Positions 8,267 to 16,905 of a stretch of 64,000 bases of DNA are shown piece after piece. The DNA is from Weizmannia acidilactici (GTDB taxonomy: Bacteria > Bacillota > Bacilli > Bacillales > Bacillaceae_C), in contig NZ_BKZP01000010.1 of NCBI RefSeq assembly GCF_008974185.1, positions 1 through 64,000 on the forward strand. The letters are read 5' to 3'. The position numbers were made by a program, and so were the translations under genes. Every line of letters starts with the position of its first letter. Within the stretch, counting starts at the first letter, position 1. The notes beneath the pieces were generated by a model. The model was not told the origin of the DNA and made no database searches. It was given only the letters and a program-made list of their open reading frames with translations.

Positions 8267-9397
8267 CTAATCTAATGCATTCCCTAAATCTTCAAGCAGA
8301 TCTTCTGCATCTTCAATTCCGACTGAGATGCGGATCAAGCCGTCTTCGATGCCGAGTTCAAGCCGGCGTTCGCGCGGAATCGAAGCATGGGTCATCAGCG
8401 ATGGGATCGAAATCAGGCTTTCCACCGCGCCCAGGCTTTCCGCCAAAGTAAAATAGCGGGTTTGATTCAAAACATCCAGCGCTTTTTCCTGGGATTCCAC
8501 CGTAAAAGAGATCATACCGCCGAACCCATCGGCCTGGGAACGGTGCACTTCATGTCCGGGATGATCCGCAAGGCCCGGATAGTACACTTTTTCAACCGCA
8601 GGATGCGCCACCAAAAATTCAACAATCTTCCGCGTGTTTGCTTCAATTTCTTCCATGCGCACGCCCAGTGTTTTAATGCCACGGATCAAAAGCCAGCTGT
8701 CCTGCGGGCCGAGAATGCCGCCTGTTGAATTTTGGATAAAATGCAGGTCTTCGGCCAGCCGCTCATCTTTTACAACCACGAGTCCGGCAACAACATCGCT
8801 ATGCCCGCCGAGATATTTCGTCGCGCTGTGCACAACAATATCCGCTCCTAAAACAAGCGGATTTTGCCAATACGGTGTGCTGAATGTATTGTCCACAATA
8901 AATTTCAACCCGTTTTCACGCGCCACACCAGCAATCGCCCGCAAGTCCGTAATTTTCAACAGCGGATTGGTCGGCGTTTCCACATAAATTGCTTTTGTAT
9001 TCTGCCGGATCGCTGCCCGCACCGCATCCAAATTGCTTGTATCGACAAATGTCACATCAATATTAAAGCGGTTCATCACCTTTGTCAGCACGCGGAAAGT
9101 GCCGCCGTACACATCATCGGTCGCCAAAATATGGTCGCCGGCCGAAAATAACTGGATAACTGCCGTAATGGCCGCCATTCCGGAGCCGAATGCAAAACCG
9201 CGCGTGCCTTCTTCAATATCGGCGATCAGTTTCTCCAATGCTTCGCGCGTCGGGTTGCCGGTCCTTGCGTATTCATATTTAAAATTGCCGACGCCGTCCT
9301 GCTTGAATGTGCTCGCATGGTGAACCGGCACGGAAACGGCACCTGTATATGGGTCACGGCTGATGCCGCCGTGAATGAATTTTGTTTTTTTACGCAT
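8267..9397 (-). CDS. mccB: Cystathionine gamma-lyase / homocysteine gamma-lyase MccB
   Basis: PLP enzyme that cleaves cystathionine to cysteine, ammonia and 2-oxobutyrate, the last step of reverse transsulfuration. It has 376 aa, the usual length. Visible are YARTGNPTREALEK, GSGMAAI, YVETPTNPLL, FIVDNTFSTPYW and the PLP lysine in HSATKYLGGHSD. The start is ATG 9397 (MRKKTKFIHGG) behind AAAAGGAGATG; a longer open frame reaches 9490 but lacks a ribosome binding site. It is the last gene of yrrT-luxS-mccA-mccB. MetB/MetC relatives look alike, but the neighbours decide for MccB. Confidence 0.93.
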   Translation of the reverse strand: MRKKTKFIHGGISRDPYTGAVSVPVHHASTFKQDGVGNFKYEYARTGNPTREALEKLIADIEEGTRGFAFGSGMAAITAVIQLFSAGDHILATDDVYGGTFRVLTKVMNRFNIDVTFVDTSNLDAVRAAIRQNTKAIYVETPTNPLLKITDLRAIAGVARENGLKFIVDNTFSTPYWQNPLVLGADIVVHSATKYLGGHSDVVAGLVVVKDERLAEDLHFIQNSTGGILGPQDSWLLIRGIKTLGVRMEEIEANTRKIVEFLVAHPAVEKVYYPGLADHPGHEVHRSQADGFGGMISFTVESQEKALDVLNQTRYFTLAESLGAVESLISIPSLMTHASIPRERRLELGIEDGLIRISVGIEDAEDLLEDLGNALD

Positions 9398-9503
9398 CGA
9401 TCCATCTCCTTTTTTATATCTTTCCGCAAGACAATCCGTGGCTGCCTTGTTCGCTTTTCCGCAGAAATTCCAAAATACGCGGTAATACAATTACATGGAC
9501 GAA

Positions 9504-10421
9504 TCAACCAGAATAGATCCCGCTGCTGATATACCGTTCGCTGCTGTCCGGGAAAATCGTAACGATATGGGTGCCCGGTTTTGCCCGCTGTGCTTCCCGC
9601 AGGCTCGCTTCTAATGCGGCACCCGAAGAACTGCCGATCAAAAGGCCTTCAAGGCGGGCCGCTTCCGCCAACCGCTTAAAAGCCGCATCGTCCGAAATCG
9701 TGTGGATCGCATCAAAATACGAGCGATCCATAAACGGCGTCAAGAATTCCATGCCGATCCCTTCCGTGCGGTGGCCGTGCGCCTCGCCGCCGTTTAAAAT
9801 CGAGCCCTCGGGTTCCACGACCACAGCCTTCAGATCCGGATTTTTCTCCTTTAAAAAACGGGCCGTGCCCATAAAAGTGCCTCCGGAGCCGGCGCCCGCC
9901 ACAAAAACATCGACATGGCCGTCGAGCGCATCCCAAATTTCAGGGCCGAGCGTTTTATAATAGGTTTCCGGGTTGGCAGGATTTTCAAACTGGCCCGGAA
10001 AATAAGAATTCGGCGTTTCGGCAAGGAGTTCTTTCGCTTTCGCAATCGCACCTTCCATGCCGAGCGCAGTCGGCGTGTTGATGACTTCCGCTCCGAGCGC
10101 CCGCATCAGCGTCTGCTTTTCCATGCTGAATTTTTCCGGCACGACAAACACTGCCCGCACACCGAACCGGATCGCAGCCAGCGCAAGCCCGATCCCCGTG
10201 TTGCCGGCGGTCGGTTCAATGATCGTCCAGCCGCGCTTCAGTTTGCCTTCCTTAAACGCTCGCTCCAAAAGGTATGCGCCGAGCCGGTCCTTGATGCTAC
10301 CGCCCGGATTTAAATACTCAAGCTTTGCAAACAGGCGGACATCTTCCGACAGATCAAATGCCGTAATTTCCACCAACGGCGTGTTGCCGACCAGTTCATG
10401 GACATTTTTTGCAAACTTCAT
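9504..10421 (-). CDS. mccA: O-acetylserine-dependent cystathionine beta-synthase MccA
   Basis: PLP enzyme joining homocysteine to O-acetylserine to make cystathionine. It has 305 aa, with the PLP lysine in GGSIKDRLG (about residue 44), GNTGIGLALAA, the phosphate-binding loop GAGSGGTFMGTA and GSSSGAALEA near the C-terminus. The start at ATG 10421 gives MKFAKNVHELVGNTPLV, as in the family. The extended frame to 10460 runs into luxS. It lies 14 bases behind luxS and 106 bases before mccB. A cysteine synthase role is the alternative; the operon favours MccA. Confidence 0.92.
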   Translation of the reverse strand: MKFAKNVHELVGNTPLVEITAFDLSEDVRLFAKLEYLNPGGSIKDRLGAYLLERAFKEGKLKRGWTIIEPTAGNTGIGLALAAIRFGVRAVFVVPEKFSMEKQTLMRALGAEVINTPTALGMEGAIAKAKELLAETPNSYFPGQFENPANPETYYKTLGPEIWDALDGHVDVFVAGAGSGGTFMGTARFLKEKNPDLKAVVVEPEGSILNGGEAHGHRTEGIGMEFLTPFMDRSYFDAIHTISDDAAFKRLAEAARLEGLLIGSSSGAALEASLREAQRAKPGTHIVTIFPDSSERYISSGIYSG

Positions 10422-10435
10422 CTGAAGCGTCCCCG

Positions 10436-10915
10436 TTATTCGGCAAAAACCTGTGCCCATTCATCACGTTTTGCCAGCATCTTTCTTGCAATCTCCTGCG
10501 CGCCTTCCAATGAATGGCTCGCCGCCCAGCCGCACTGCGTTTCATTGCACGCCGGCACTTCGGTTGCTTGAAGCACGTCATTCAATGTTTTTTCAATGAT
10601 ATCGAGCACCTGGTTATAATCGTCCAAATTGATGACCAAAAAATAAAAACCGGTTTGGCAACCCATTGGGCTGATATCCACAATTTTGTCTGTATAATTG
10701 CGGGCGAATTCCGCCATCATATGTTCCAGTGAGTGAAGTGCCGGCATCTCTATATGCTCTTTGTTCGGCTGGCAGAAACGGATATCGTATTTGCGGATCA
10801 CATCGCCGTGAATTCCTTCTTTCACCCCTGCGAGGCGCACGTATGGCGCTTTTACTTTCGTATGGTCCAAATTAAAACTTTCTACATTCATTTTTTGCAT
10901 TTCAGCCATTGTCAT
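10436..10915 (-). CDS. luxS: S-ribosylhomocysteine lyase LuxS
   Basis: Splits S-ribosylhomocysteine into homocysteine and DPD, the precursor of autoinducer-2. The 159-aa protein has the metal site HSLEH (His61, His65) with Cys128 in CNETQCG, and the catalytic Cys86 in [14 protein letters not shown] 10915 follows AAAGGAGTG and overlaps the end of yrrT by 14 bases, so the two are translationally linked. In B. subtilis this operon position holds mtnN. Here luxS feeds homocysteine directly to MccA and MccB. Confidence 0.96.
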   Translation of the reverse strand: MTMAEMQKMNVESFNLDHTKVKAPYVRLAGVKEGIHGDVIRKYDIRFCQPNKEHIEMPALHSLEHMMAEFARNYTDKIVDISPMGCQTGFYFLVINLDDYNQVLDIIEKTLNDVLQATEVPACNETQCGWAASHSLEGAQEIARKMLAKRDEWAQVFAE

Positions 10916-11555
10916 GCACTCCTTTCAATTTTGCATCAATCAACCATACAAAACGGTTTAATGGATCGAACGAAACTTCAAAATGATTGTCTTTGAAAAT
11001 AGAAGCTAGCACAGGGACCGTCGTGTAGTACTCGCTTTCCAAGTCTTTTGCAAGCCGGCTGAACCCTCTGTTTTTTGCCTCCTGGATCATCTCCCGCTTT
11101 GCTTCCTCTGATTTAAAAACGGTATCTGCAAAAACAATTTTGCCGCCAGGGTTTAAAAACCCCCGGTACAAGGAAATGGCATACCGCTTTTCTGCATCCG
11201 TCAAGTGGTGAAAAGCATAGGTGCTCACAATCGTATCCACTTTTTTCGGGACTGTAAAATTTAAAAAATCCCCATCTGTTATTTTAACACTCGGATGCTT
11301 GTGTTGTGCAATTTTTCTCATATTGGCAGAAGGTTCTATGCCAATTACAGACAGCCCTCTCTGCAGCAGTTTTCCCGTTAAATTCCCGGTGCCGGGGCCA
11401 AATTCAATAACAAACCCTTCCGCACGGCCAGCGACAGCATCCAAAATTTTATCATATTGAAAGAATACTTCCCCGTATTCGGAATCTTTGCCGGAAACTG
11501 TTTGATCATAAGAGTGGGACCATTCATCGAACAGCGCATCAAATTCTCTGCCCAA
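10902..11555 (-). CDS. yrrT: SAM-dependent methyltransferase YrrT
   Basis: A 217-aa class I methyltransferase with the SAM-binding motif [16 protein letters not shown] (about residues 47-62), the acidic GIEP loop, DGDFLNF and the [14 protein letters not shown] stretch. The substrate is unknown. It heads the operon that recycles S-adenosylhomocysteine to cysteine. TTG 11555 is chosen as start: GGAGGG lies 7 bases before it and the product then begins [12 protein letters not shown], like B. subtilis YrrT. The upstream ATG 11570 overlaps that ribosome binding site. Confidence 0.93.
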   Translation of the reverse strand: MGREFDALFDEWSHSYDQTVSGKDSEYGEVFFQYDKILDAVAGRAEGFVIEFGPGTGNLTGKLLQRGLSVIGIEPSANMRKIAQHKHPSVKITDGDFLNFTVPKKVDTIVSTYAFHHLTDAEKRYAISLYRGFLNPGGKIVFADTVFKSEEAKREMIQEAKNRGFSRLAKDLESEYYTTVPVLASIFKDNHFEVSFDPLNRFVWLIDAKLKGVHDNG

Positions 11556-11594
11556 TCTTAATCCCTCCATTTCCTATAAAATAACTATGAATTA

Positions 11595-11623
11595 AATGTA
11601 CCACGTATTATTATTTTTTGCAA
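11595..11623 (-). promoter_or_regulatory. Possible promoter of the yrrT operon
   Basis: On the minus strand TTGCAA (11618-11623), 17-base spacer, TACATT (11595-11600), about 40 bases before the TTG start. No clear CymR box was recognised. Confidence 0.4.
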
Positions 11624-11716
11624 ACTTTGGGACTGAATATTAATCACCATTTTAAACGTTTTTACTTTCATTCATGGCGGTTGTATTTTAAAATATTCTG
11701 GAAAGGATGAGATGTG

Positions 11717-12280
11717 ATGACATTATTGGATAACATTATGGCTTTCAATGAGGAATTTGTGGAGAAAAAAGAGTATGAGCCTTATACCACTTCCAAATTT
11801 CCGGACAAGCGCATGGTAATTTTTACTTGCATGGATACAAGGATTATCGAATTATTACATAAGGCGATGAATATTAAAAACGGCGATGCGAAAATCGTGA
11901 AAAACGCCGGGGCCATCCTGACAAGCCCGTTTGACAGCACGATGCGGAGCCTGCTTGTCGCCATCTACCAGTTGAAGGCGGATGAAGTATTCGTCATCGG
12001 CCACTATGACTGCGGCATGACTGGTTTAAAAGGGGAATCTGTGCTTACGAATATGAAAAAACGCGGGGTAGAAGAAAAAACCATTGAGACGCTCACCAAC
12101 GCTGGGATCGACCTGGGCGAATGGCTGAGCGGTTTTGACCGAGTGGAAAACAGTGTCGAAAAAAGCGTCGGTATCATTAAAAATCATCCGCTCATGGACA
12201 AAAAAGTGCCGGTACACGGCCTCGTGATTGACCCGGAAACAGGGAAGCTCGATCTTGTCATCAACGGCTATGAAAATTAA
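11717..12280 (+). CDS. Beta-class carbonic anhydrase (YtiB-like)
   Basis: Interconverts CO2 and bicarbonate using a zinc ion. The 187-aa protein has the first zinc ligand and catalytic dyad in CMDTR (Cys38, Asp40, Arg42). The other ligands are in GHYDCG (His96, Cys99), and NAGA sits between. Length fits the short beta-class enzymes of Bacillus. ATG 11717 is preferred over GTG 11714; both lie behind GGAAAGGATGAG. It is transcribed divergently from yrrT and appears monocistronic. Confidence 0.92.
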   Translation: MTLLDNIMAFNEEFVEKKEYEPYTTSKFPDKRMVIFTCMDTRIIELLHKAMNIKNGDAKIVKNAGAILTSPFDSTMRSLLVAIYQLKADEVFVIGHYDCGMTGLKGESVLTNMKKRGVEEKTIETLTNAGIDLGEWLSGFDRVENSVEKSVGIIKNHPLMDKKVPVHGLVIDPETGKLDLVINGYEN

Positions 12281-12435
12281 AACGTTCACCTGAGAGATTG
12301 CTTCGCCCAGTTTTTCCTATTTTTTAGTACCTTTGTCACATGACAATTTTCCTACACTTCCATGGTAAAATAAATTAGACGGCTTGGCCGGCCAAACATC
12401 ATGAATGTACACCTGGAAAAAGGACGGTGGCTCCA

Positions 12436-12792
12436 ATGAAAAAAAACGTTTTGCTTGTGGATGATTCGATGTTTATGCGGATGAAACTGAGGGCATTGCT
12501 GGAGAGGCACGGTTACCAGGTTGTTGCCGAAGCCAGTGATGGCCTGGAAGCGGTGGAAAGATATACGGCATACCGCCCTGATATTGTCCTGCTCGACATC
12601 ACGATGCCACACATGGATGGGGTCGCGGCGTTAAAAGAATTGATGAAAATCGACGAAAACGCCAATGTGGTCATGTGCACTGCGCTCGGGCAAAAGTCGC
12701 TCATGCTGGAAGCTCTTCAAAGCGGAGCGAAAGATTTTATTGTAAAGCCTTTTTTCGACAACCTGATCCCCGTTTTGGAGAATCTGGGTTAA
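12436..12792 (+). CDS. Orphan CheY-like response regulator receiver
   Basis: A stand-alone receiver of 118 aa with Asp9/Asp10, the phosphorylation site Asp54 (VLLDITMP), Thr82 (MCTALGQ) and Lys104 (FIVKPF). It has no output domain. The closest remembered relative is CheY, with shared DSMFMRMKL and AGAKDFIVKP-like segments. There are no chemotaxis genes nearby, so whether it serves the flagellar motor or another kinase is unknown. ATG 12436 follows AAAGGACGG; an in-frame GTG at 12427 overlaps it. Confidence 0.88.
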   Translation: MKKNVLLVDDSMFMRMKLRALLERHGYQVVAEASDGLEAVERYTAYRPDIVLLDITMPHMDGVAALKELMKIDENANVVMCTALGQKSLMLEALQSGAKDFIVKPFFDNLIPVLENLG

Positions 12793-12939
12793 CCCAATCT
12801 TATGGAATCCTCATTAAAATATTATATTTTTTTCACAGCGCTTTAGGATTTGGCCTTTATCATAAACGGTGTAGCGAGGACAAGCAGCAAGCAAACACGC
12901 TGGACAAATTGCCCTATTTGTCTTACCCCCCTTTCTTTT

Positions 12940-12966
12940 AGCCGGCCTTTAGCGCCGGTTTTTTAA
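12940..12966 (+). terminator. Terminator after the CheY-like gene
   Basis: AGCCGGC / GCGCCGGT hairpin with CTTTA loop and a run of T. It lies about 150 bases after the gene; the stretch before it holds nothing recognisable. Confidence 0.75.
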
Positions 12967-13034
12967 GCCTTTTTTAAGATACGAAAGGCTATAATGGCAG
13001 GGAATTCAAATTTTTTACGAAACAGGTGACATTG

Positions 13035-13379
13035 ATGCAAATCAGTTCAGTTTCTTTCCAAACCGTTACAAGCACGGCAGCAGCTTCATCCAGTTCTTCA
13101 TCCCAATTGGAAAAATTGCAAAAGCAAAAAACAGAACTGGAAGCGGAAATTAAACAATTGAGTGCTTCTTCTTCGGGATCCACGGACAATTCTCAGCAGT
13201 TAAAGCAGCTGCAGACGCAATTGCAGCAAATTGAAGTGGAAATCCAAAGATTGGAAGCCGAAAGCAAGTCGGATTCAACTCCTGCGGCGGCACAAGCCCA
13301 ATCGCAGGACGAGGTGACGATCAGCAACGCGGCTTATGCGCTGTATAACCAGTTGCAAGCAAACCCGGCATCGGAGTAA
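13035..13379 (+). CDS. FlxA-like coiled-coil protein
   Basis: A 114-aa protein: Ser/Ala/Thr-rich N-terminus, then a coiled coil (about 28-85: LEKLQKQKTELEAEIKQLS and QLKQLQTQLQQIEVEIQRLE) and a Gln/Ala-rich tail. This is the pattern of FlxA-like proteins, whose role is unclear. ATG 13035 lies behind AGGTGA. It converges with the amidase and shares a bidirectional terminator with it. Confidence 0.75.
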   Translation: MQISSVSFQTVTSTAAASSSSSSQLEKLQKQKTELEAEIKQLSASSSGSTDNSQQLKQLQTQLQQIEVEIQRLEAESKSDSTPAAAQAQSQDEVTISNAAYALYNQLQANPASE

Positions 13380-13407
13380 TGGAAAAACACAGAGAACATA
13401 TTCAATG

Positions 13408-13446
13408 GAAAAAAGCAGGCGCCGATGATAGCCCCTGCTTTTTTCT
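13408..13446. terminator. Bidirectional terminator between FlxA-like and amidase genes
   Basis: AAAAAAGCAGG / CCTGCTTTTTT hairpin, with A and T runs on both sides, between two convergent genes. Confidence 0.85.
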
Positions 13447-14135
13447 TATTTTACGCGCAATCTTTCCCCGACATAGATCGTATAGTCATCATCCAAATTA
13501 TTCCATTCCTTGATTTGCTGGATGCTGGAACCATATTCTTTGCTTAACGAATAGACTGTATCCCCTTTGACCACTTTCTGGTACGTTGCCCCGCTCTTCT
13601 TTTTCAGGCCGAACGCCTTGGCCAACCCGTTGACATGCCCTTGCGCGACATCTTCTATCCAGCTGTTTTGTTTCATTTTTGCCGCATCGCTTGCCCGGTC
13701 AATAAAGCCGTTTTCCGTCAGCAACGCCGGCATGCGCGATTCCCGGAGCACATGGAGGTCGGCCTCTTTTCTGCCCCTGTCCTGTAAATCATTGAGTTTC
13801 AGCACTTCCTGGTGGATCGTCTTTTGGTATGTTGTGGTAGGGGAGCAGACATCGGGGTAAACATAACTTTCAAATCCCGTCCCCGCTCCTGAATTAATAT
13901 GGATCGAGAGAAAGTAATCAGCACCCCAGCTGTTCGCTGTATCGGTGCGGTCTTCCAAGGAAATAAATGTATCGGTCGTCCGCGACATTTTTACGGAAAC
14001 ATTTTCGTAATCATTTGTTAAAATGGTCCGGATTTTTTTGCCAATCACCAAAGTAATATCCTTTTCTTCCAGCCCGTTTCCTGTTGCGCCCGGGTCTTTT
14101 CCTCCATGCCCGGGATCAAGAAAAAGTTTAAACAT
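13446..14135 (-). CDS. N-acetylmuramoyl-L-alanine amidase with LysM domain (CwlC-like)
   Basis: Cleaves the amide bond between muramic acid and the stem peptide. The 229-aa protein has an Amidase_3 domain (1-175) with zinc and catalytic residues in DPGHGGKDPGA, the GLEEKD glutamate, SIHINSG and LLTENGFID. A single C-terminal LysM repeat follows (about 186-229: VVKGDTVYSLSKEYG). There is no signal peptide, as in CwlC-type mother-cell amidases or phage endolysins. ATG 14135 follows AAAAGGGG; GTG 14144 is less likely. A ruined holin gene lies just upstream on the same strand. Confidence 0.9.
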   Translation of the reverse strand: MFKLFLDPGHGGKDPGATGNGLEEKDITLVIGKKIRTILTNDYENVSVKMSRTTDTFISLEDRTDTANSWGADYFLSIHINSGAGTGFESYVYPDVCSPTTTYQKTIHQEVLKLNDLQDRGRKEADLHVLRESRMPALLTENGFIDRASDAAKMKQNSWIEDVAQGHVNGLAKAFGLKKKSGATYQKVVKGDTVYSLSKEYGSSIQQIKEWNNLDDDYTIYVGERLRVK

Positions 14136-14193
14136 TTTCTTCACCCCTTTTCGTTTCCCTCACTCCCTACATATCTTTTAAACTGAATTCCGG

Positions 14194-14427
14194 TCACTTT
14201 CCCGCCATATGTTTCGCGCCGCTTTACAATCCGCTCGCTGACAGCCCGAGCATAAACCCTTTGATGATCCCTTCTTTCAAATTGCTTCCGGTATAAAAAA
14301 TTCCGAACCCGAGGCCGAAAATAACGGCAAGAAGCGGGAAATATTTTGCCGGAAACCCGATCCGCTTGAACATTTCCCCCAAGCCCATGATGATTGGGAT
14401 CATGCCAACCTGATAGACGTCTTACAT
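14194..14427 (-). pseudogene. Holin-like membrane protein, two nonsense codons
   Basis: AAAGGGGGACGG leads to ATG 14427, but the second codon is TAA. Reading on gives a two-helix holin-like protein: DVYQVGMIPIIMGLGEMFKR, then IGFPAKYFPLLAVIFGLGFG, a TGSNLKEGIIKGFMLGL segment and SASGL. A second TAA (14224-14226) follows where Tyr is usual, then SGAKHMAGK and TGA. Without the two stops it would be about 77 aa. The ribosome binding site and uninterrupted similarity suggest recent decay. Paired with the amidase it resembles a holin-endolysin lysis cassette. Family assignment is from memory of small phage and bacterial holins. Confidence 0.65.
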
Positions 14428-14433
14428 ATACCG

Positions 14434-14714
14434 TCCCCCTTTTCCATATGCTATTCAAGGGGTTAGAATTAGAAGCGGGAAATCTCGTGGCAGGAAAATT
14501 TGCCTTTATCCTCCACAAAAAATAAAGATTTGGAAGTGCTTTAAACTGAATTTATTACGGTTAAATTGATTAATATATTACTAAAGATATAAAACAACAT
14601 CGGTGCCATTGCAAGATGGATCACAAATTTATTTCTCTACGTGCAGAAGAAAACCGTCCTCGCCTGGATACCTTAGTAAAGCTGCAACAAATCCGCCGAA
14701 AAATGCAAAAAGGC
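14434..14714. other. Intergenic stretch without recognisable gene
   Basis: AT-rich, no convincing reading frame on either strand, between the holin relic and the tRNA-Arg promoter. It may hold the promoter of the relic. Confidence 0.5.
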
Positions 14715-14743
14715 TTTTCAAAAACAACTTTTTCGTATATAAT
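14715..14743 (+). promoter_or_regulatory. Promoter of tRNA-Arg
   Basis: TTTTCA (14715-14720), 17-base spacer, perfect TATAAT (14738-14743), 30 bases before the tRNA. Confidence 0.7.
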
Positions 14744-14773
14744 AATATCTGTTCATTTTAACAACACAGATAT

Positions 14774-14846
14774 GGCTCCGTAGCTCAGTGGATAGAGCGT
14801 CGGTTTCCTAAACCGTGCGTCGGAGGTTCGAGTCCTCTCGGGGCCG
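14774..14846 (+). tRNA. tRNA-Arg (anticodon CCT)
   Basis: A full cloverleaf of 73 nt: acceptor GGCTCCG / CGGGGCC, D arm GCTC / GAGC, anticodon loop TTCCTAA with CCT, and T arm GGAGG-TTCGAGT-CCTCT. A U-U mismatch closes the anticodon stem. CCA is not encoded. It reads the rare AGG codon. Confidence 0.95.
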
Positions 14847-14860
14847 CTTATATAGAGAGA

Positions 14861-14893
14861 AAGCACAAGGGAAGGTTGCCCTTGTGCTTTTTA
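14861..14893 (+). terminator. Terminator of tRNA-Arg
   Basis: AAGCACAAGGG / CCCTTGTGCTT hairpin and T run directly behind the tRNA. Confidence 0.9.
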
Positions 14894-14963
14894 TCATGTC
14901 GTTTCCCATGGCTCCAAAGCTTTCAGGATGTCATTGCGTGGAAATTTTAAGGGGGATTATAAA

Positions 14964-16091
14964 ATGAAAAAAGCTGGCTTTGGTTGCCTTGGATTTTTTG
15001 TCGTTCTGGCGGTCATCGCTGTTGTCATAAATGCCGTTAAATTTTTGTTTTCACATATTAACGGCTTTTTCCTGGCTTTCGCATTCCTGTCCTTGCTTTT
15101 TGCTTTTTTAAGTTTTTTCTTCCCGCGCCTCGGCTTTTGGGCAAAGAAAAAAACAAAGTTTTCTTCCAGTACGGGATATTTCATCCTTGCCATCATTTTT
15201 TTCATTCTTTTCGGAATCACGGCACCAACACAGGATACAACGCATCAAAAGAGTGATTATCAAACAGCTGCTACCAAAGCGAAAAACACCGCCGGCAAGT
15301 CCGGCAGCAATCCTAAAGAAGATAAAAGCAAACCGGCTGAGGCTGCGGTACCTGCAGTAAAAAAACATAAAAAAATTTCCACTCCATCCAACCAGCATGC
15401 CGCAACATTGGTAGAAACGGTTGATGGGGATACAATCAAAGTCATCTATAAAGGGAAAGAAAAAACAGTGCGCTATTTGCTGGTGGATACACCGGAAGAG
15501 AAAAAACCGGGTACCTGCGTCCAGCCGTATGCCGTGAGTGCCTATAACAAAAATAAACAATTGGTCAACAGCGGCAAGTTGACGCTGGAATTCGAAACAA
15601 ACGGCGATACCCGCGATAAATACGGCCGTCTTCTTGCCTATGTGTATGTAAATGGAAAATCGGTGCAGGAAGAATTGCTGAAAGACGGTTATGCCCGGGT
15701 CGCTTATATTTATCATCCGCCGTACAAATATTTGTCAAAATACGAAAAAGACGAAAAGATTGCAGAAAACAAGCACTTACATATTTGGTCTCAAAAAGGA
15801 TATGCCACCGATTCCGGATTTAACGGCTGCTCGAAATCAACTGCCGCTGCGAAATCATCATCCGCAAAGCAGTCCGGTACGGGCGGGGCCGGAAGCTCAA
15901 GTGCATACCAAAACAACCCTGCAGATGACCAGGAAAGCAACATGGTCTGCAAAGGAAAAATTAAAGGCAATGCAAACAGCAAAATTTATCATTTACCGGG
16001 GAATCCATATTACAACCGGACAAAGGACAATATTGTATGGTTCTGTACAGAGGCGCAGGCGAAAAAAGCCGGGTACAGGCCTTCCAAATAA
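14964..16091 (+). CDS. Membrane-anchored thermonuclease-like protein (SNase domain)
   Basis: A 375-aa protein. Three hydrophobic segments fill residues 1-85, then a Ser/Lys/Ala-rich linker. A staphylococcal-nuclease domain follows (about 150-290), with ETVDGDTIKV, the catalytic Arg in TVRYLLVDTPE and the second Arg in DKYGRLLAYVYV. A Ser-rich linker leads to a C-terminal module with MVCKGKIKGN and KIYHLPGNPYY, of the kind found after many extracellular nucleases. It probably degrades DNA or RNA with calcium at the outer membrane face. ATG 14964 has AAGGGGGAT upstream. It is monocistronic. Confidence 0.85.
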   Translation: MKKAGFGCLGFFVVLAVIAVVINAVKFLFSHINGFFLAFAFLSLLFAFLSFFFPRLGFWAKKKTKFSSSTGYFILAIIFFILFGITAPTQDTTHQKSDYQTAATKAKNTAGKSGSNPKEDKSKPAEAAVPAVKKHKKISTPSNQHAATLVETVDGDTIKVIYKGKEKTVRYLLVDTPEEKKPGTCVQPYAVSAYNKNKQLVNSGKLTLEFETNGDTRDKYGRLLAYVYVNGKSVQEELLKDGYARVAYIYHPPYKYLSKYEKDEKIAENKHLHIWSQKGYATDSGFNGCSKSTAAAKSSSAKQSGTGGAGSSSAYQNNPADDQESNMVCKGKIKGNANSKIYHLPGNPYYNRTKDNIVWFCTEAQAKKAGYRPSK

Positions 16092-16120
16092 ACACAAGGG
16101 TACCATGCCCTTGTGTTTTT
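16090..16120. terminator. Bidirectional terminator between nuclease and MBL-hydrolase genes
   Basis: AAACACAAGGG / CCCTTGTGTTT hairpin with a T run, overlapping the stop codons of two convergent genes. Confidence 0.85.
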
Positions 16121-16844
16121 ACTTTTCTCCGTATGGTTTTACAACTTGAAAACCGAGTTTTTCAGCTTCATCCCTGTCAAAACCCTCGTCCTGGTGCATA
16201 CAGTACACTTTATCCCTGAATGCCGGGCCGATGATTTCTGCCAATTTGCGGAGCGACAAGTGCACATTGTCTTCGTAATCCGCTTTGCACGTATCCTGAT
16301 AAAAAGCGCCAAATACACCGCCGGTTAGTTTTTCTAAAATAGACGCGGGAATTTCACAACAGTCGCCACTGTAATAAATCAACTCGTTTTGAATCCTCAG
16401 CACATAGCCGAAACAGTGCAGTTCGGGAACATGCCTGACCGGAACCGCTTCAAACCGGATAGAAAGTTCTGGAATTTCAATCTCTTCTCCGGGAGTGAAT
16501 TCTTTCAGGATATACGTTTTTTCCTCCGCGCCCATCATGTCCAATAGCATACGGATGTTTAAGTCTTTAGGCGCATAGACCGTTACAGCCGGCTCCGCCA
16601 TTTTCCCTATGATCCAATAACCATAAAGCACCAGATCCCCAAGCGATCCTACGTGGTCGGCATGCGTATGGGTCAAAACGACATGGATTCGGTCCGCTTT
16701 TTGCAAAATCCCTGATTCCCGCAGCCTTGCAAATGTGCTACTCCCGCAGTCAATGAGAAAAAGCGTCTGGCCTTTTATGTAAAAAGCGCTATTGTTTCCG
16801 AGTTCCGTATGAAAAGCGCTGCCGCAGCCAATAAATTCAAGCAT
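16119..16844 (-). CDS. MBL-fold metallohydrolase (RNase Z / PhnP-like)
   Basis: A 241-aa metallo-beta-lactamase-fold hydrolase with the two-metal site THTHADHVG, a further His in PVRHVPEL and Asp in YYSGDCCE. The start motif FIGCGSAFHTELGNNSAF is typical of the RNase Z/arylsulfatase-like subgroup. Substrate unknown. Three ATGs in tandem follow AAGGAGG; I take the third (16844), 7 bases from the Shine-Dalgarno. It lies 62 bases downstream of the flippase gene on the same strand. Confidence 0.85.
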   Translation of the reverse strand: MLEFIGCGSAFHTELGNNSAFYIKGQTLFLIDCGSSTFARLRESGILQKADRIHVVLTHTHADHVGSLGDLVLYGYWIIGKMAEPAVTVYAPKDLNIRMLLDMMGAEEKTYILKEFTPGEEIEIPELSIRFEAVPVRHVPELHCFGYVLRIQNELIYYSGDCCEIPASILEKLTGGVFGAFYQDTCKADYEDNVHLSLRKLAEIIGPAFRDKVYCMHQDEGFDRDEAEKLGFQVVKPYGEK

Positions 16845-16905
16845 CATCATCCCTCCTTGTTTCCCCCATTTTAAACGTAAGGAATGCCGCATGTCCATAA
16901 GCGCG

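Noticed and set aside
11595-11660. S-box or T-box leader for the yrrT operon
   Set aside because: The leader is too short, about 40 bases, and shows none of the conserved elements.
14141-14518. 125-codon frame on the minus strand over the holin relic
   Set aside because: Arg-rich, no ribosome binding site; the neighbouring frame has clear holin-like sequence and explains the stretch.
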